Positions 13,021 through 23,865 of a stretch of DNA of 64,000 nucleotides are shown one piece after another. The position numbers and the translations under genes were made by a program. Below the pieces are notes generated by a model, which saw only the letters and a list, made by a program, of their open reading frames with translations, was not told where the DNA came from and made no database searches. Origin of the DNA: Parasponia andersonii (lineage: Eukaryota > Streptophyta > Magnoliopsida > Rosales > Cannabaceae); NCBI GenBank assembly GCA_002914805.1, contig JXTB01000178.1:594917-658916 (forward strand). The letters run 5' to 3'. Each line of letters begins with the position of its first letter. The stretch's first letter is position 1.

Positions 13021-13382
13021 AAATTAAGTCACGGCATTCTTCTGCGCAATCTCCCATACACAAGTGGTACTGAATGTTCTTATCCTTATCTTTGATATAT
13101 ATTTAAAGCATTTTCCAGATAATTTTCCCATACAAATGAAAAATTTGAAGTAGTCCCTTATTCCTGTAACGGGAAAATCACGAGGCTGGGGGATTTTTTT
13201 TCCCAAGTCTATCAAATGGTGTGTATTGATCATGATCAATAAGTTGGTCGGAAGGAATTAGAGAGTTGGGAAGAGATTTTTGTTTGCACAAGAATCTGTA
13301 TTATGTAGAGTACCATAATGAGCCCCATAATTATCATATAGTACTTCCAGTTTTCTTAGTAGCAATTAGACTCATATATTCT
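13021..13382 (-). pseudogene. Small Cys-rich secreted-peptide-like relic, copy B
   Basis: This is the duplicate of the relic at 3275-3622. On the minus strand the start segment reads MSLIATKKTGSTI and then leaves frame relative to copy A. The downstream part reads ...PQPRDFPVTGIRDYFKFFIC, MGKLSGKC and then, after a one-base frame offset relative to copy A, LCMGDCAEECRDL. The cysteine spacing C-x3-C-x3-C is better kept here than in copy A. A solo LTR follows immediately at 13394. It is probably a pseudogene. Confidence 0.4.
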
Positions 13383-13393
13383 AGCTACTAAAT

Positions 13394-16226
13394 TGTGGTG
13401 TTCAAGATTCTCAGATTCATATTAAGCCAATAATAAATATGTTCTAATTGCATATTAGGCATCTAGAAGTCGTTAATACTAGTTTTGTAGTAACATACTC
13501 ATTCATTATGTTATGTGCATTTATATACATATTATTACACTAATGATTATCGAAGTGTTTCAATGCAGTGTAAAGGTTCAACATCCTCAGAGAGAGAGCT
13601 CGGTGTGCTAAAAGAACAAAGAATATAATTATGAAAGCAATACCATGTGCACATGCATTTACTTATTGATAACTTAGTTAAATAGTAGTTTTTCGATAAA
13701 ATGCATCTTTCATGCGTTTTAGAACCAAATTCACTGTGCATTCTATAAATTGGGAAATTATACTTTATTTGCATTATCAATTAGAGTCTAATGGACTTTC
13801 TTTTTATGTTTAATGATTGGTTATGGGGCTAGGTTCCACAAAATTAGAATAAGATTGGACATATAGGATCATAAGTCAAAGTATGACTAGATTTCACTTT
13901 CTAAGCTAGGTTTCACCATTTTGGTCTACACTTGGGTGTATAGGATTGACCAGCAACGTGGTGAGTATGTTAAGGAGATATTTTAGAGCTTGACACATGG
14001 AAAGTAGTATGTAAAATACCCAAAATACCCCTTAGAATTAAAGTTATACCTTTTCTTAGCCATTAAGTGTTGATTTTGGGACAAATCTGGTCATTTGCTT
14101 TCCCTTTCTCTCCAGCCACGACCTAAAACTCCCCAATGCTTTTTCTGACTTCTCTCAGCTCCCCTCAAACATTTTCAAGAGTTTCCAAGTGGTAGAACTC
14201 AAATTGGAGCGCTAGAAAACAAGATATACCAAAACTAGTCAAGGTAATTCTATTAAGTTCTTCTTTTTAAGTCTTGTCTTTTAATTTCAATTTTCTACTT
14301 GTTCCCATTTAAATAATGGTTTCTTCAAGTCTTCTTAAGTCCAAAAATCTAATTCTAAGCTTATAGAATCAGTTTGGTAGAGGTAGAAGGTAAGAAATCC
14401 AACAAAAGTTCAAACTAATCAAAGTGAGCATTATGTATGATTTTGAACTTATAGTTAATTTCTTTTGTGTTAGCCCTTAAACCAAAGCAATTATTTGGTG
14501 AATAATGATCCTAGGTACCTTATATACCACTGGAAATATAAAATTTAGGTAGAAGATTAAAGTTAAATCTAAGGCCCCAAAGATTGCTATTTATGGATTT
14601 AAGTGTTTTCATGTGTGGTAGATTAAGTTTTCCATATTTGTAATCTGATTTCTTAAACTTATAGTATATATTTTATTGATTCTATTAGTTATTACACTTA
14701 TTTGATGGCTGATTATGATGGCACACAAGTGTAAAAGTCATTTAAACTTTGTAAAATATTGAAAGGAATTCAAATGCACATAGGTTGTTCCAAATGATCC
14801 TCTTTGATGTATATATGTGGGAATTAGATTGTTAATTGTTATGGCAGATTTAAAACTATGATTTTAATCATGTGGGAATGTCTTTAAAATAGGGAAGATG
14901 CTGTCCAAATATTTTTAGAATGAAATGGCACCATTTAGGAGCAAATGGACTTGTTTTTACAAAATGATGTGTCATTTTAGACCATTTTGTGCTAATGAAC
15001 TAGCATTTGTATTTTACCACTTTTGAATAGTTTTTCAATGCTAGTTATTAGCTGTTAAGTATTTTAAGTGATTTATACACTCCTGAGTCATTTTAAGATT
15101 AAGTTTCCTAAATTGGTTAAAGTTCTGATTTCGATCTTGTTCAATTATCTTGATGCATTCTTTTGTAAAATGTGCATCTTGAATAATAGTAATTTATGAC
15201 AGGTAATTAGCACACCAATCTCTAGAGGATATTGACCCTTTCCACTATCAGTTTCTATTCAAGACACGAGGTAAGTAAAGACTTACAACTGCATCACAAG
15301 AACTATATAGAAGATGTATTTATCTGAAACTTACTTATTCCTGAAAGTTATGAAATGGCATATGCATGGCATGTTTTGTATGCAAATGGAGATTTTTATT
15401 ATAAGAGTATTTGAAAATGAGTACCATTGTACCAATTTTATAAGATAAGTTTTAATGGCAATTGTTAGTCTGTCGGAGTTGGATAGGTAAGTATATTGAT
15501 GCAGACTCTCCCATTGAAACGGGATTTGCAGATGTTATGATGTGTCTCGTTGAAGCGGGACAAGATTAGTGCAGTGTAGGATGCCCCTTTGATGAGGGAA
15601 GAAGTTTTCAAAAACCTCACACGACGGTCGCACCTTATTTTTACTCTTGGCCAGAGTTCCGCCTAATGTTATCATGGCCTATCGACTTACGGGACAAGCA
15701 ATACTCTAAGAGGCCCAATTATGAATAAGTTTTAAGGAAAATACATGAACTAAAATGTTTAAGAAAGAAAAGGGTACAATGGGAACTTTACGAGATTTTA
15801 AAGCATACATAAGCATGCATAGTTTTACTTACTGAGCTTTAGCTCATTTTAGTCTTGTGATGCAGATGAGGAGGCACGTTTGGTGTTGACTAGCTGGTTG
15901 CCTGACTTGCCTTTTGTCACCCTGATCATACAGATGTAGACGAGCTTGACCTGTGGGCGACATTTTTTGTTTTGAGATATTTTGGTGTAATATAAATATT
16001 ACTATTGATGGCAAAATCGACTGGTGAAAACCACTTTTAATTGTACATTTTGTAAAGACACTTTTAACAAGAAATGCCATGCAGTTGTTTTTATCCTAAA
16101 GTTCTAGAAAGTTCAAAAAAAAAATTTGCCCACCTTTTTATCAAAACTAAAGATAATGTTTAAGAAAGAATAATACTTCATAGTTTGACTGTATATGACA
16201 ATATAGTTAAACTAGAGGGTGTTACA
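13394..16226 (+). mobile_element. Solo LTR (~2.8 kb) with perfect 5-bp target duplication
   Basis: The unit starts TGTGGTGTTCAAGATTC and ends GGGTGTTACA. It is bracketed by TAAAT at 13389-13393 and 16227-16231. It aligns end to end with the nested LTR at 35617-38619, which is ~170 bp longer because of a segment near 35970-36150 absent here. No internal retroelement coding sequence is attached, so it is a solo LTR left after recombination. The family is probably Ty3-type, judging by its general layout. Confidence 0.85.
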
Positions 16227-16231
16227 TAAAT

Positions 16232-18026
16232 TCACCTCAGTCGAACTCTTAGTTGATTGAAACTTCCTTTGTCATGAAGAAGAAAAGAAAAATTAACTAT
16301 AATTTATAGCTACCAAACATAATCAATATATATATTAATTGTTTATTCGAGTCAGTTATTTCGATGGTTAGACAAGTTGCTTGGCTTACGCATGCAGTCC
16401 TATCTCTCTTCAGTTGGTCCTTATACCTTGTCTTATTTTTCTTCGTGTCTAACTATTTAGCTAAGTTTGTCGTTTCTGTTAAGTGATTGTATAAGAATGT
16501 TTTTAGTACTATTTGAAGATTTGGTATATAAATAAGATATTATGGCACCAAAAGAGCATGTTTTCAAAATTGTAAGTACTTAGAATTTTAACTAACTCTA
16601 TAAATTAATTTTTAGACTTTCACACTCAAAATTCGCAAAATTCATTTTAATCAACATTAAAGTTTTATCAAACCAAGTTTTTTTCCAACTTAACTACGTT
16701 TTCTTGAATCTTAATCAATGTCTCTTTATTAATAAACTAAATTGAAGACAAGCCCCCTTTTTATATAGAATTTCTAACGATTTGAGGGCTAGAATGAAAA
16801 CTCCAAATACTTAGTTTGCTCTGAATTTTGCGAAATTCTTTATTTATCTTTATTTACACTCAAAATTACTAAAAGTTATGGTCTTAAATTTTCGGTCATG
16901 ACATGTTTAGTTAGAGTGAATGGGCTTAGAAATGGAATTGTTATACCTAAGGATAGCCCATTCAAATGTTTGGTTTGATCTTGAAGAGAATAAAACTCAT
17001 TCCATTGGTAATTATAATTCAGTTACATAGTTGAAAAGTTTTTCCTAAACTAAATGGGTTAAAAGGGTTTTCCATTCCACCTCACAATCTAAGTGCCCTA
17101 ATTACTCTCGCCTAAATGGGTTATATCAAATATGTATAGTTATGTTGTATGAATAATTATATAAAAATATTAATTTCTCACAAAATAAAAAAAATATTTT
17201 TATTTAAAGTAATTATAAAATTCTCAAAACACTATTGCATGATTTTAGAAAATAGCACATTAAACCATAAACGGCCTAAAGAGTTACAAGATTTCTGGAA
17301 AATAACACATCAAACCGTATACGGTTTGATGTGTTATACGATATGATGTGTTATTTTCTGAAATTTTAAATAACACATCAAATCGTATACGGTATGATGT
17401 GTTATATTCTGAAATCCTATATGATACATCAAACCGTACATATTTTGATGTGTTATTTTCTGAAATCATGTACTCTCAAATATAATCCCACGAAAAAAGA
17501 AATCTCAATGTATTATAAAACATCCAAGGCACTCTTATGCTATATTATTAACTAGCCAGTGTCACTTCACACTCATATACTGCATATAAATAAATAATTT
17601 TTACTACGATTTATAATAAAAAAAGAACAAAAATGATATATTTGTCTTTAATATTTTATTTGTTTAAAAAAAATTCTAATGCAAAAAATACATAAATATA
17701 TAAGTGAATTAATTTTTGTACCAATTTTTTAATTATAAGGATATTTTTGTTTATATAATATTAATTATATTTTATTCCATAATAAACCAAACATAATAAT
17801 CTATCGTCCAGACACCGATTCCAATTTATCAATCAAACAGCTCAAACAATTTTTTTTTATTCCATTCCCACTCTCATTCCATTACTATCACCATTTCTGC
17901 TCCTTTTTCATTTTTATTTAGCAACCAAAAGTCACATTAGCAACTAAAATGGATGTCATTAATATTTTTAATATTTGTTATGAGCTATAACGTTATCATG
18001 CAAAAAGACGAGCCGGAATTTTGGGG
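16232..18026. other. Unassigned stretch with palindrome cluster and possible small TE
   Basis: No gene is seen. About 16895-17935 may be a non-autonomous transposon, since both edges carry opposed ATGGAAT/ATTCCAT-rich sequence, but the ends could not be set. A cluster of near-palindromes at 17300-17470 is listed separately. Confidence 0.35.
17302..17337. repeat. 36-bp perfect palindrome in a cluster of related inverted repeats
   Basis: The arm ATAACACATCAAACCGTA is followed directly by its exact reverse complement. Two imperfect relatives follow at about 17368-17404 and 17428-17458, each built on ACACATCAAA/TTTGATGTGT and separated by TTTTCTGAAAT-like spacers. Such a cluster could extrude cruciforms or be the core of a small foldback element. 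Confidence 0.85.
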
Positions 18027-18102
18027 AGCACTAGAGAATGGCTTGAACTTTCGACCTTGCAGTTAACAGCCACATGCTCTAGCCAACTGAACTACTCCAG
18101 CT
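18027..18102 (-). tRNA. tRNA-Asn(GTT)-like gene, possibly a pseudogene
   Basis: On the minus strand the sequence closely follows the plant nuclear tRNA-Asn. The acceptor half GCTGGAG can pair with CTCTAGT using two G-U pairs. The D arm reads TAGTTCAGTTGGCTAGAGC, the anticodon loop is CTGTTAA with anticodon GTT, and the T arm carries TTCAAGC with one mismatch in the stem. A nuclear origin fits better than a plastid trnN. Several changes from consensus in the T arm suggest decay, so activity is uncertain. A tRNA-derived SINE head is an alternative, but no SINE body or tail was recognised. Confidence 0.6.
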
Positions 18103-18973
18103 GTTAAAGTTCCTTAATTTTATTGAACCACTTTTTGAAGAGAAGCTTTCTCTACCTAATTTGGTGGTTATATTTTGCTTATTTTAGTCAAAGTCCTTGG
18201 TAAACACTTGAAAGACCTTTCTAGTAAAAATGTTCTACCTAATTGGGAGGATTTTCTTACAAAAACATACATGTATATATATTAAAATCTAATACGACCC
18301 TGTTGAGAAGTTTTAGCCAGTATTTTATTTTGATTACTAGGTGAGTGACTGATAAAGAATGTAAGAAAGAATAAAAATGAAGAAAAAATATTTATTTGCC
18401 GAGAGAGATACAATGCTATGATCTTTTTCGCTCTATATTCTCATGGTTTGACACATGAAACTTTATTATAATTTTTAACTTAATTAAAAGAATATTTAAT
18501 CTCACGTATCAAACATCACCAAAGAGTTGGCCTAATGGCAACGTGATTTTCTTGGAGACTAAAGATCAGTGTCGTATTTTTGAACGGAATTAGAACTCTC
18601 ATTCACTCCGCTTTTTTTTTTAATTGAGACAAATATCGAGACACCCAAGAGTAATCCTAGTTAACCTCGTGTTTTCAGTTTCAATCAAATTAATATAATT
18701 TGATTCTACCTTTTTTGTTTTTATTTTACCTTTTCACACTCTTTAAAAATGATTCCGGGCGGCTTCTCTGTTTCCTTAAACAACTAAAACAATAAATAAA
18801 TGATGAAGGAAGGAGAAAACCAGGTTCCAGTAAGTGACTCACAAAAAAAAAAAAAAAAAAAAAACCTCTTTTTGCCTTTTCTAGGTACACTTGACTGATA
18901 CGTTACAGTTATCCTGGTTGGTTTATTGTATTGGCAATTCTTTGTCTTTACTTGCAATAATATCAGCCAGCTT
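18103..18973. other. Upstream part of first WIP duplication unit
   Basis: There is no gene. The segment at about 18170-18260 (AAAGTCCTTGGTAAACACTT) matches 19905-19990 downstream of the first WIP gene, showing that the WIP tandem unit begins here and is about 1.74 kb long. A long poly-A run lies at 18843-18863. Confidence 0.5.
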
Positions 18974-19114
18974 CAAAGCAATGAGCTAAGCAAATGGTAT
19001 TTTGAGCACAAAACCAGAGGTCTTTCCCAAACTGCTGGTGAAAACAGTCTAGTTTATTCTTTCAGCTTTATCCCTTTCCTGAAATCAAAATCTCCCGTAC
19101 CCCTCTCTATATAA
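18974..19114 (+). promoter_or_regulatory. Promoter block of WIP copy 1
   Basis: A conserved block shared with copies 2-4 includes GAGCTAAGCAAATGGTATTTT, AAAACCAGAGG (19010-19020) and CAAACTGCTGGTGAAAA. It is followed by the TATA box TATATAA at 19108-19114, about 150 bases before the ATG. AAACCAGAGG resembles, but does not exactly match, the published hypoxia-responsive promoter element core AAACCA(G/C)(G/C)(G/A)GC. Confidence 0.6.
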
Positions 19115-19258
19115 GGACCTTTTTACTTCTGGGCTCAACTCAACACAATCAAAAAACCCAAATACTTCTCTTTTTCTATCATCTGAGAACTTTCCCACTT
19201 CCAGTTTGTGCCTACTTTCACTTTAAAAAATAATTATTCAATAAAAGGGCAATTCAAT

Positions 19259-19519
19259 ATGAGTTCAGCAAGCAGAGCTTGGATTGTGGCAACAAGTATT
19301 GGAGTAGTAGAAGCTTTGAAAGATCAAGGTGTTTGTAGATGGAATTCTGTTCTGAGGTCAATACAGCATCACACAAAGACCAATCTCAGGTCATATTCTC
19401 AGGCCAAGACAATCCCAGCTTCTCATTTCTCTAACAAGTTGAAAGATGAGAAATTGAAGCAATCTGAGGAGTCACTTAGAATGGTCATGTACTTGAGTTG
19501 TTGGGGTCCCAATAATTGA
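19259..19519 (+). CDS. Wound-induced protein, DUF3774/WIP family (copy 1)
   Basis: Intronless frame of 86 residues, typical of DUF3774 (PF12609) proteins. It opens MSSASRAWIVATSIG, continues VEALKDQGVCRWNS, then a basic stretch LRSIQHHTKTNLRSYSQAK, a variable middle and the family-end signature MYLSCWGPNN. The start was set at MSSAS because all paralogs begin there; an upstream in-frame extension is 5' UTR. The N-terminus combines a short hydrophobic segment and a basic amphipathic-looking stretch, but location is unknown. Arabidopsis relatives are induced by wounding and some belong to the core low-oxygen response. The biochemical role is unknown. A TATA box and the shared promoter block lie upstream, and copy 2 follows 1.5 kb downstream on the same strand. 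Confidence 0.9.
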   Translation: MSSASRAWIVATSIGVVEALKDQGVCRWNSVLRSIQHHTKTNLRSYSQAKTIPASHFSNKLKDEKLKQSEESLRMVMYLSCWGPNN

Positions 19520-20482
19520 GACTCTGTGATTTTTTGTAACATATTTTCCCATTTTCTAGTGAAATATATACATGGATTTAATCACTTACTTACTCCGTAA
19601 TAGATTTTGCTTTATTCACTATCAAAGTTTATTCATGTGTATAAATTATAAACCAAACCACGGAATTCGTAAAAAATAATCGAAAATTAAAACTATGCTA
19701 TGATGTTGTACCTAATTCTATGTATATTTTTTGGGTGGGTACAACAAGATATCTCAAAAACAGAGGAACCAGAAAAATGGGACATATCAATAAAATCAAA
19801 GGCTAATGGTGTTGAAATTGGAGAACCTCTGATTAGTACAAGGACTGAGAGTTTGTCTTAATTTTTGTTGCACCATTTTCAAAATCAAATGCTACTCCAA
19901 TTTATTTGGTGGATGCTTGGTAAATTTAAGTCAGAGTCCTTGGAAAGCACTTGAAAGAGCTCTCCTTAAAAAATGTAGTTGGGATTTTTGGCCGCCTTTA
20001 CTTTGTCATGAATGGTATATTTTCAAATCAAAACAGTAATAATATGCTATGAAACAAGGAAAAGAAATCATATAGTGGAAACTTGTTAGCAAAATTTCAC
20101 TTGTTTTTCTCCTTTTTTAAAAAATAAATAAAATCTTCCTCCCAATCTTAAGCCTTTTCCTAAAAAAAATATATAACTTGTTAAGAAACGTTACGACTTG
20201 AGAGTTTGTAGCAAATGGAAGAATAAGAGAGAAGAGAAAACAGGTTGATTCCAATGAAAGCAAAACATAACTTTTGAAACCAAAACAGGAGGAAAGAAAA
20301 CGAGGTTCGAGGAAGTAACTCATTAAAAAACCAGCTCCCTTTTCTTTTGTAGCCACACTCACTTAAATCGGTTAGTTTGTTTTATTATATTATCAAGTTG
20401 ACGTTTTTCCTATTTCAAGCGAAAAATACAATAAAATAAAATAAAAGTCGCTGTCTTTGCTCACATAATAATACGGCCAAGA
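19520..20482. other. Spacer between WIP copies 1 and 2
   Basis: It holds the 3' UTR-like sequence of copy 1 (TTCCCATTTTCTAGTGAAAT), then from ~19905 the start of the second duplication unit. A block at 20240-20400 is also seen upstream of copies 1, 3 and 4. No other gene is seen. Confidence 0.5.
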
Positions 20483-20627
20483 TTTAAAGCACGAGCTACT
20501 AGCAAATGGTATTTTGCACCCAAAACCAGAGGTTTCTCCTAAACTGCTGGTGAAACAGTCTCTAGTGTTTGGTTCCATCCTTATCTCTTTACTTATCACA
20601 CACATGACATAACCCATCTCTATATAA
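20483..20627 (+). promoter_or_regulatory. Promoter block of WIP copy 2
   Basis: It contains TTTAAAGC, GCAAATGGTATTTTGCACCC, AAAACCAGAGG (20522-20532), TAAACTGCTGGTGAAACAGT and the TATA box TATATAA at 20621-20627. Order and spacing match copies 1, 3 and 4. Confidence 0.6.
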
Positions 20628-20773
20628 GGACATAACTTCTTTACTCAACTCGACATAACTAAGAAACCAAATTGCGTACTTCTCTTTTTTGTCAACTTGG
20701 AACTTATCTCCTTCCCACTTCCAATTATTTTTTCCTACTTTCTTTTTCAGAGTAATTACTTTAAGAGAGCAAG

Positions 20774-21037
20774 ATGAGTTCAGCAAGCAGAGCTTGGATT
20801 GTGGCAACAAGTATTGGAGTAGTGGAAGCTTTAAAAGATCAAGGTGTTTGTAGATGGAATTCTGCTATGAGGTCAATACAACATCACACAAAGGCCAATC
20901 TCAGGTCATATTCTCAGGCCAAGAAAATCCCAGCTTCTCAGTATTCTAAGAATATGTTGAAAGATGAGAACTTGAAGCAATCTGAGGAGTCTCTTAGAAC
21001 AGTCATGTACTTGAGTTGTTGGGGTCCCAATAATTGA
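20774..21037 (+). CDS. Wound-induced protein, DUF3774/WIP family (copy 2)
   Basis: Intronless, 87 residues. It differs from copy 1 at a limited number of positions (for example NSAMRSIQHHTKANL and SQYSKNMLKDENLKQ), almost all in the middle. The start MSSASRAW and end YLSCWGPNN are unchanged. The high identity, shared UTRs and shared promoter show recent tandem duplication. The reading frame is intact and likely functional. A LINE tail lies 3' of it before copy 3. Confidence 0.9.
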   Translation: MSSASRAWIVATSIGVVEALKDQGVCRWNSAMRSIQHHTKANLRSYSQAKKIPASQYSKNMLKDENLKQSEESLRTVMYLSCWGPNN

Positions 21038-21589
21038 GATCTCCTTCTTTTTTTGTAATATATTTTCCCATTTTTAGTGAAATATATACATGGATTTATG
21101 CACTTGGTTTATCCTTCAAAGATTTTGCTTGTTTGATTATTGATGTTTCCTCCTGAGAACTAGATTTAAAATTTTTATAAATTTATATAATATTAGAATA
21201 AAAAAATAAATTAAAGGAAATAGAATTACGTTACGGAGTTGTATATAATTCTATGGACTCCTCTAGGGATCTCAAGAAGATATCTCGAACAGAATGTACC
21301 TGAAAAAAATAATTAGAAAAAATGAGACACTTCAGCAATATAGATTTCCCAGTTTTGTTGAAATTGGAGTTTCATAAGATACACTAAGTGCCAGTTTGGT
21401 ATTGTGCTATAGTTATAGGTATATCTAATAAAGTAACATAAAATTAAATAAAACTAAATCCAAATTAAAATAAAATAAAATAAAACACATTAAATTACTT
21501 AAATATAAATTAAAATTACTCTAAAATAAATATTTTTAACAAATAAAAAATACAAATAACTCTATAAAAATAAAGTTATCACAGACCTT
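21038..21589. other. Spacer 3' of WIP copy 2
   Basis: The first ~100 bases are the conserved WIP 3' UTR (TATTTTCCCATTTTTAGTGA). The rest is AT-rich with A-rich runs (TAAAATAAAATAAAA). No gene is seen. Confidence 0.5.
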
Positions 21590-22625
21590 TATAGCCCAGT
21601 GTGCAGTTCAAATCCAGAGGATGAAGTCCATTTGTTTCTTAGTTGTCCTTTTTCTAGAGCTTGTTGGTTTGGTGGATGGTGGCAGTTTAATTTCTCTGAG
21701 GTTTCTATCTCAAATCCAATGCAACTAATTAGTATTTTCATTGACCCACTTCGCTCACTCTTAGCAGGTAGCCTGCTAAGAGTTACCTGCCTTGCTGCCT
21801 TTATTCTTGAACATATATGGTAAGGCTCGCAATTAACTTTTTTATTCAAGGGCTTTCTCCCAATCCGAATACTGTCAAGAATATGGAAGGCTCACAATTA
21901 ACTTTTATTCAAGGGCTTTCTCCCAATTCGAATACTGTTATTCAAAATGTGTCTTATTTGTATGCTGAGCTTCAAGAATATCTTTCTCAGCTGGAGCAAC
22001 AGAGAACTTCTATTGGTAATTTTCCCACTTCTGTCTCTCAACAAGAGTGGCTCCCTCAACCAGAAGGAACAATAAAAATGAATTGTGATGTAGACATGGG
22101 TGGAAGTTATGGGGTTGTAGCTGTGGTTGCTAAGAATACCAGAGTCTACTATCTTGGGAATATGGTGTAAGAAAGTAAATGCAGTCTCCAACTATCGGAG
22201 AGACTTTTGCAATTCGGAGTGTGCTTGAGTTGGCATGCATTAATGGATGGACGAAGATTATCTGTGAAGGGGATTGCCTTCCTGTTATTTCTGCTGTGCA
22301 AATGGAGAAGGAACCTCATTTGAGTATTTTTTGCCAATTATTGAAGACTCTCTTCTTATTGCAGAATCGTTTTCTTCATGGTCCTTTTCTTGGGTGCCCC
22401 GAAAGTTCAATGTGATGGCTCATTCTGTGGCTCAAATGGGCAAGGAGAAATGGCTATCTGACTACTGACCTTTGGATAAATTTTCCTTCTATCCTCTCCC
22501 TCAATCTTAAAGAATAGATGTTCTTCGTCAGGTCCCTCTTGAGGTGTCTGGTTGTTTGTTTTTTTCCTTTATGTGTATTGCATTCTCAATTATCCAAAAA
22601 AAGAAAAAAAAATAAAAAAAAAAAC
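21590..22625 (+). mobile_element. LINE 3' fragment: zinc-binding RT tail and RNase H-like region
   Basis: The opening codes for CSSNPEDEVHLFLSCPFSRA, the plant LINE zf-RVT region. A following part reads PQPEGTIKMNCDVDMGGSYG and then, after a frame change near 22170, a segment ending FSWVPRKFNVMAHSVAQMGK, which is the RNase H-like (RVT_3) domain. The fragment ends in an A-rich tail at 22595-22625. A ~62-base internal tandem duplication lies at about 21824-21948. It is a truncated, dead copy lying between WIP copies 2 and 3. Confidence 0.75.
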
Positions 22626-23076
22626 ATTCGGTGGAAATTTATTTACGGAAATTTCACCTTTTTATTTTAATAAAAATGTCCCGCGTAATAGTAATATCAA
22701 GACTTTGTTTTGCACAAAAATATATGTGGATGACTGAAAAAGTAACGGAAGAAACAAGGTTGGATCTTAGAGCAATAGACTATTTTATTTTTCTTTTTTA
22801 AGATTCTTAATTTGGCATTCCATGTTTAATGTTTCCTTTAACAAAATAACGATCGCAACAACAACAGTAATAATAAAAATAAAGAAAGGGAAAAAAAAAA
22901 CACAAAAAAGGTCTCAGGAGGTAACTCTTTAAATAACAGTCCTTTTCTTTTCTTTTCTTTTTTTTTTTTTGACGAACAGTCCTTTTCTTTTCTAGGTACA
23001 CTCATTCATAATGATTTGTCTATATTATTGGCAAGTGGCAACTCCTTGACTTTTCTCAGATAATAATATCAGCCCA
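22626..23076. other. Upstream region of WIP copy 3
   Basis: There is no gene. From ~22910 it carries the duplicated upstream block GGTCTCAGGAGGTAACTC and TCTAGGTACACTCATTCAT, as in units 2 and 4, with an internal repeat of AACAGTCCTTTTCTTTTC around a poly-T run. Confidence 0.45.
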
Positions 23077-23225
23077 GCTTATGAGCTAAGCACATGGTAT
23101 TTTATTTGTGCTTCTAAAACCATAGGTTTCTCCCAAACTGGAGGTGAAACAGTCACTAGTTTTTTCTTCCAGCCTTGTCTCTTTTTCTAAAACCAAACCC
23201 TCTCACAAACCCCATCTCTATATAA
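23077..23225 (+). promoter_or_regulatory. Promoter block of WIP copy 3
   Basis: It contains GAGCTAAGCACATGGTATTTT, AAAACCATAGG (23116-23126, one change from the other copies), CAAACTGGAGGTGAAACAGT and the TATA box TATATAA at 23219-23225. Confidence 0.6.
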
Positions 23226-23359
23226 GGACTTAACTTCTTGACTCAACACAATCAAAATCCCAAATACTTCTCTTTCTTGTCAACTGAGAATTTTCCCACT
23301 TACAATTTCTTCCTATTTGATTCACTCTCAGAGAAACTGTTTAATTTTAAGAGACAAAT

Positions 23360-23623
23360 ATGAGTTCAACAAGCAGAGCTTGGATTGCAGCAACTAGCAT
23401 TGGAGTAGTGGAAGCTTTGAAAGACCAAGGTGTTTGTAGATGGAATTCTGCTCTAAGGTCAATACAGCACCACACAAAGGCCAATCTCAGATCATATTCT
23501 CAGGCAAAGAAAATCCCAGTTTCTCAATTTTCTAAGAATAATTTGAAAGATGAGAAGTTGGACCAATCTGAGGAATCTCTTAGAACTATCATGTATCTGA
23601 GCTGTTGGGGCCCCAATAATTGA
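23360..23623 (+). CDS. Wound-induced protein, DUF3774/WIP family (copy 3)
   Basis: Intronless, 87 residues, MSSTSRAWIAATSIGVVEAL... to YLSCWGPNN. It carries small changes from its neighbours (T4, A10, LDQSEESLRTI). All family signatures are present: ALKDQGVCRWN, the basic SIQHHTKANLRSYSQAKK stretch and the C-terminal CWGPN. It is an intact gene. A relic of another WIP 3' end follows ~130 bases downstream. Confidence 0.9.
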   Translation: MSSTSRAWIAATSIGVVEALKDQGVCRWNSALRSIQHHTKANLRSYSQAKKIPVSQFSKNNLKDEKLDQSEESLRTIMYLSCWGPNN

Positions 23624-23751
23624 GGCCCCAATTGATTTGTTGTATATATTTTTTCCCATTTTCTAGTAAAATTTATAGATGGTTTTGATCATATTATGTT
23701 ATTCTGTTACGCGCCATATCTGGCTAGTTCTCACAATTTTGAGATAAACCC

Positions 23752-23865
23752 TCCCTAGTCCAATAATTGAAGCCCCTATGATTCACAAAAAATGTTTACA
23801 TGGATTTAAATAGTCACTTAATTACCTTTCAGAGATTTTGCTTTATTCACTATTGATGGTTAATT
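23752..23865 (+). pseudogene. Relic 3' end of a further WIP copy
   Basis: AGTCCAATAATTGAAGCCCC repeats the stop region of the WIP genes (CCCAATAATTGAGGCCCC in copy 3). It is followed by 3' UTR-like sequence: TTTACATGGATTT, then GATTTTGCTTTATTCACTAT as downstream of copy 1. Only the last few codons and 3' UTR remain. It is probably a scar of unequal crossing-over in the array. Confidence 0.6.

Noticed and set aside
15844-16080. Minus-strand open frame conserved with 38237-38473
   Set aside because: Conservation is explained by both lying in copies of the same LTR; no gene features.
17284-17469. Open frame and spaced repeats that could suggest a CRISPR-like array
   Set aside because: Units are palindromes of unequal length in a plant genome, with no conserved spacer size; the frame is a by-product of the repeats.
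19208-19258. Upstream in-frame extension of WIP copy 1
   Set aside because: All paralogs start at MSSAS/MSSTS; the extension is not conserved and lies in the 5' UTR.
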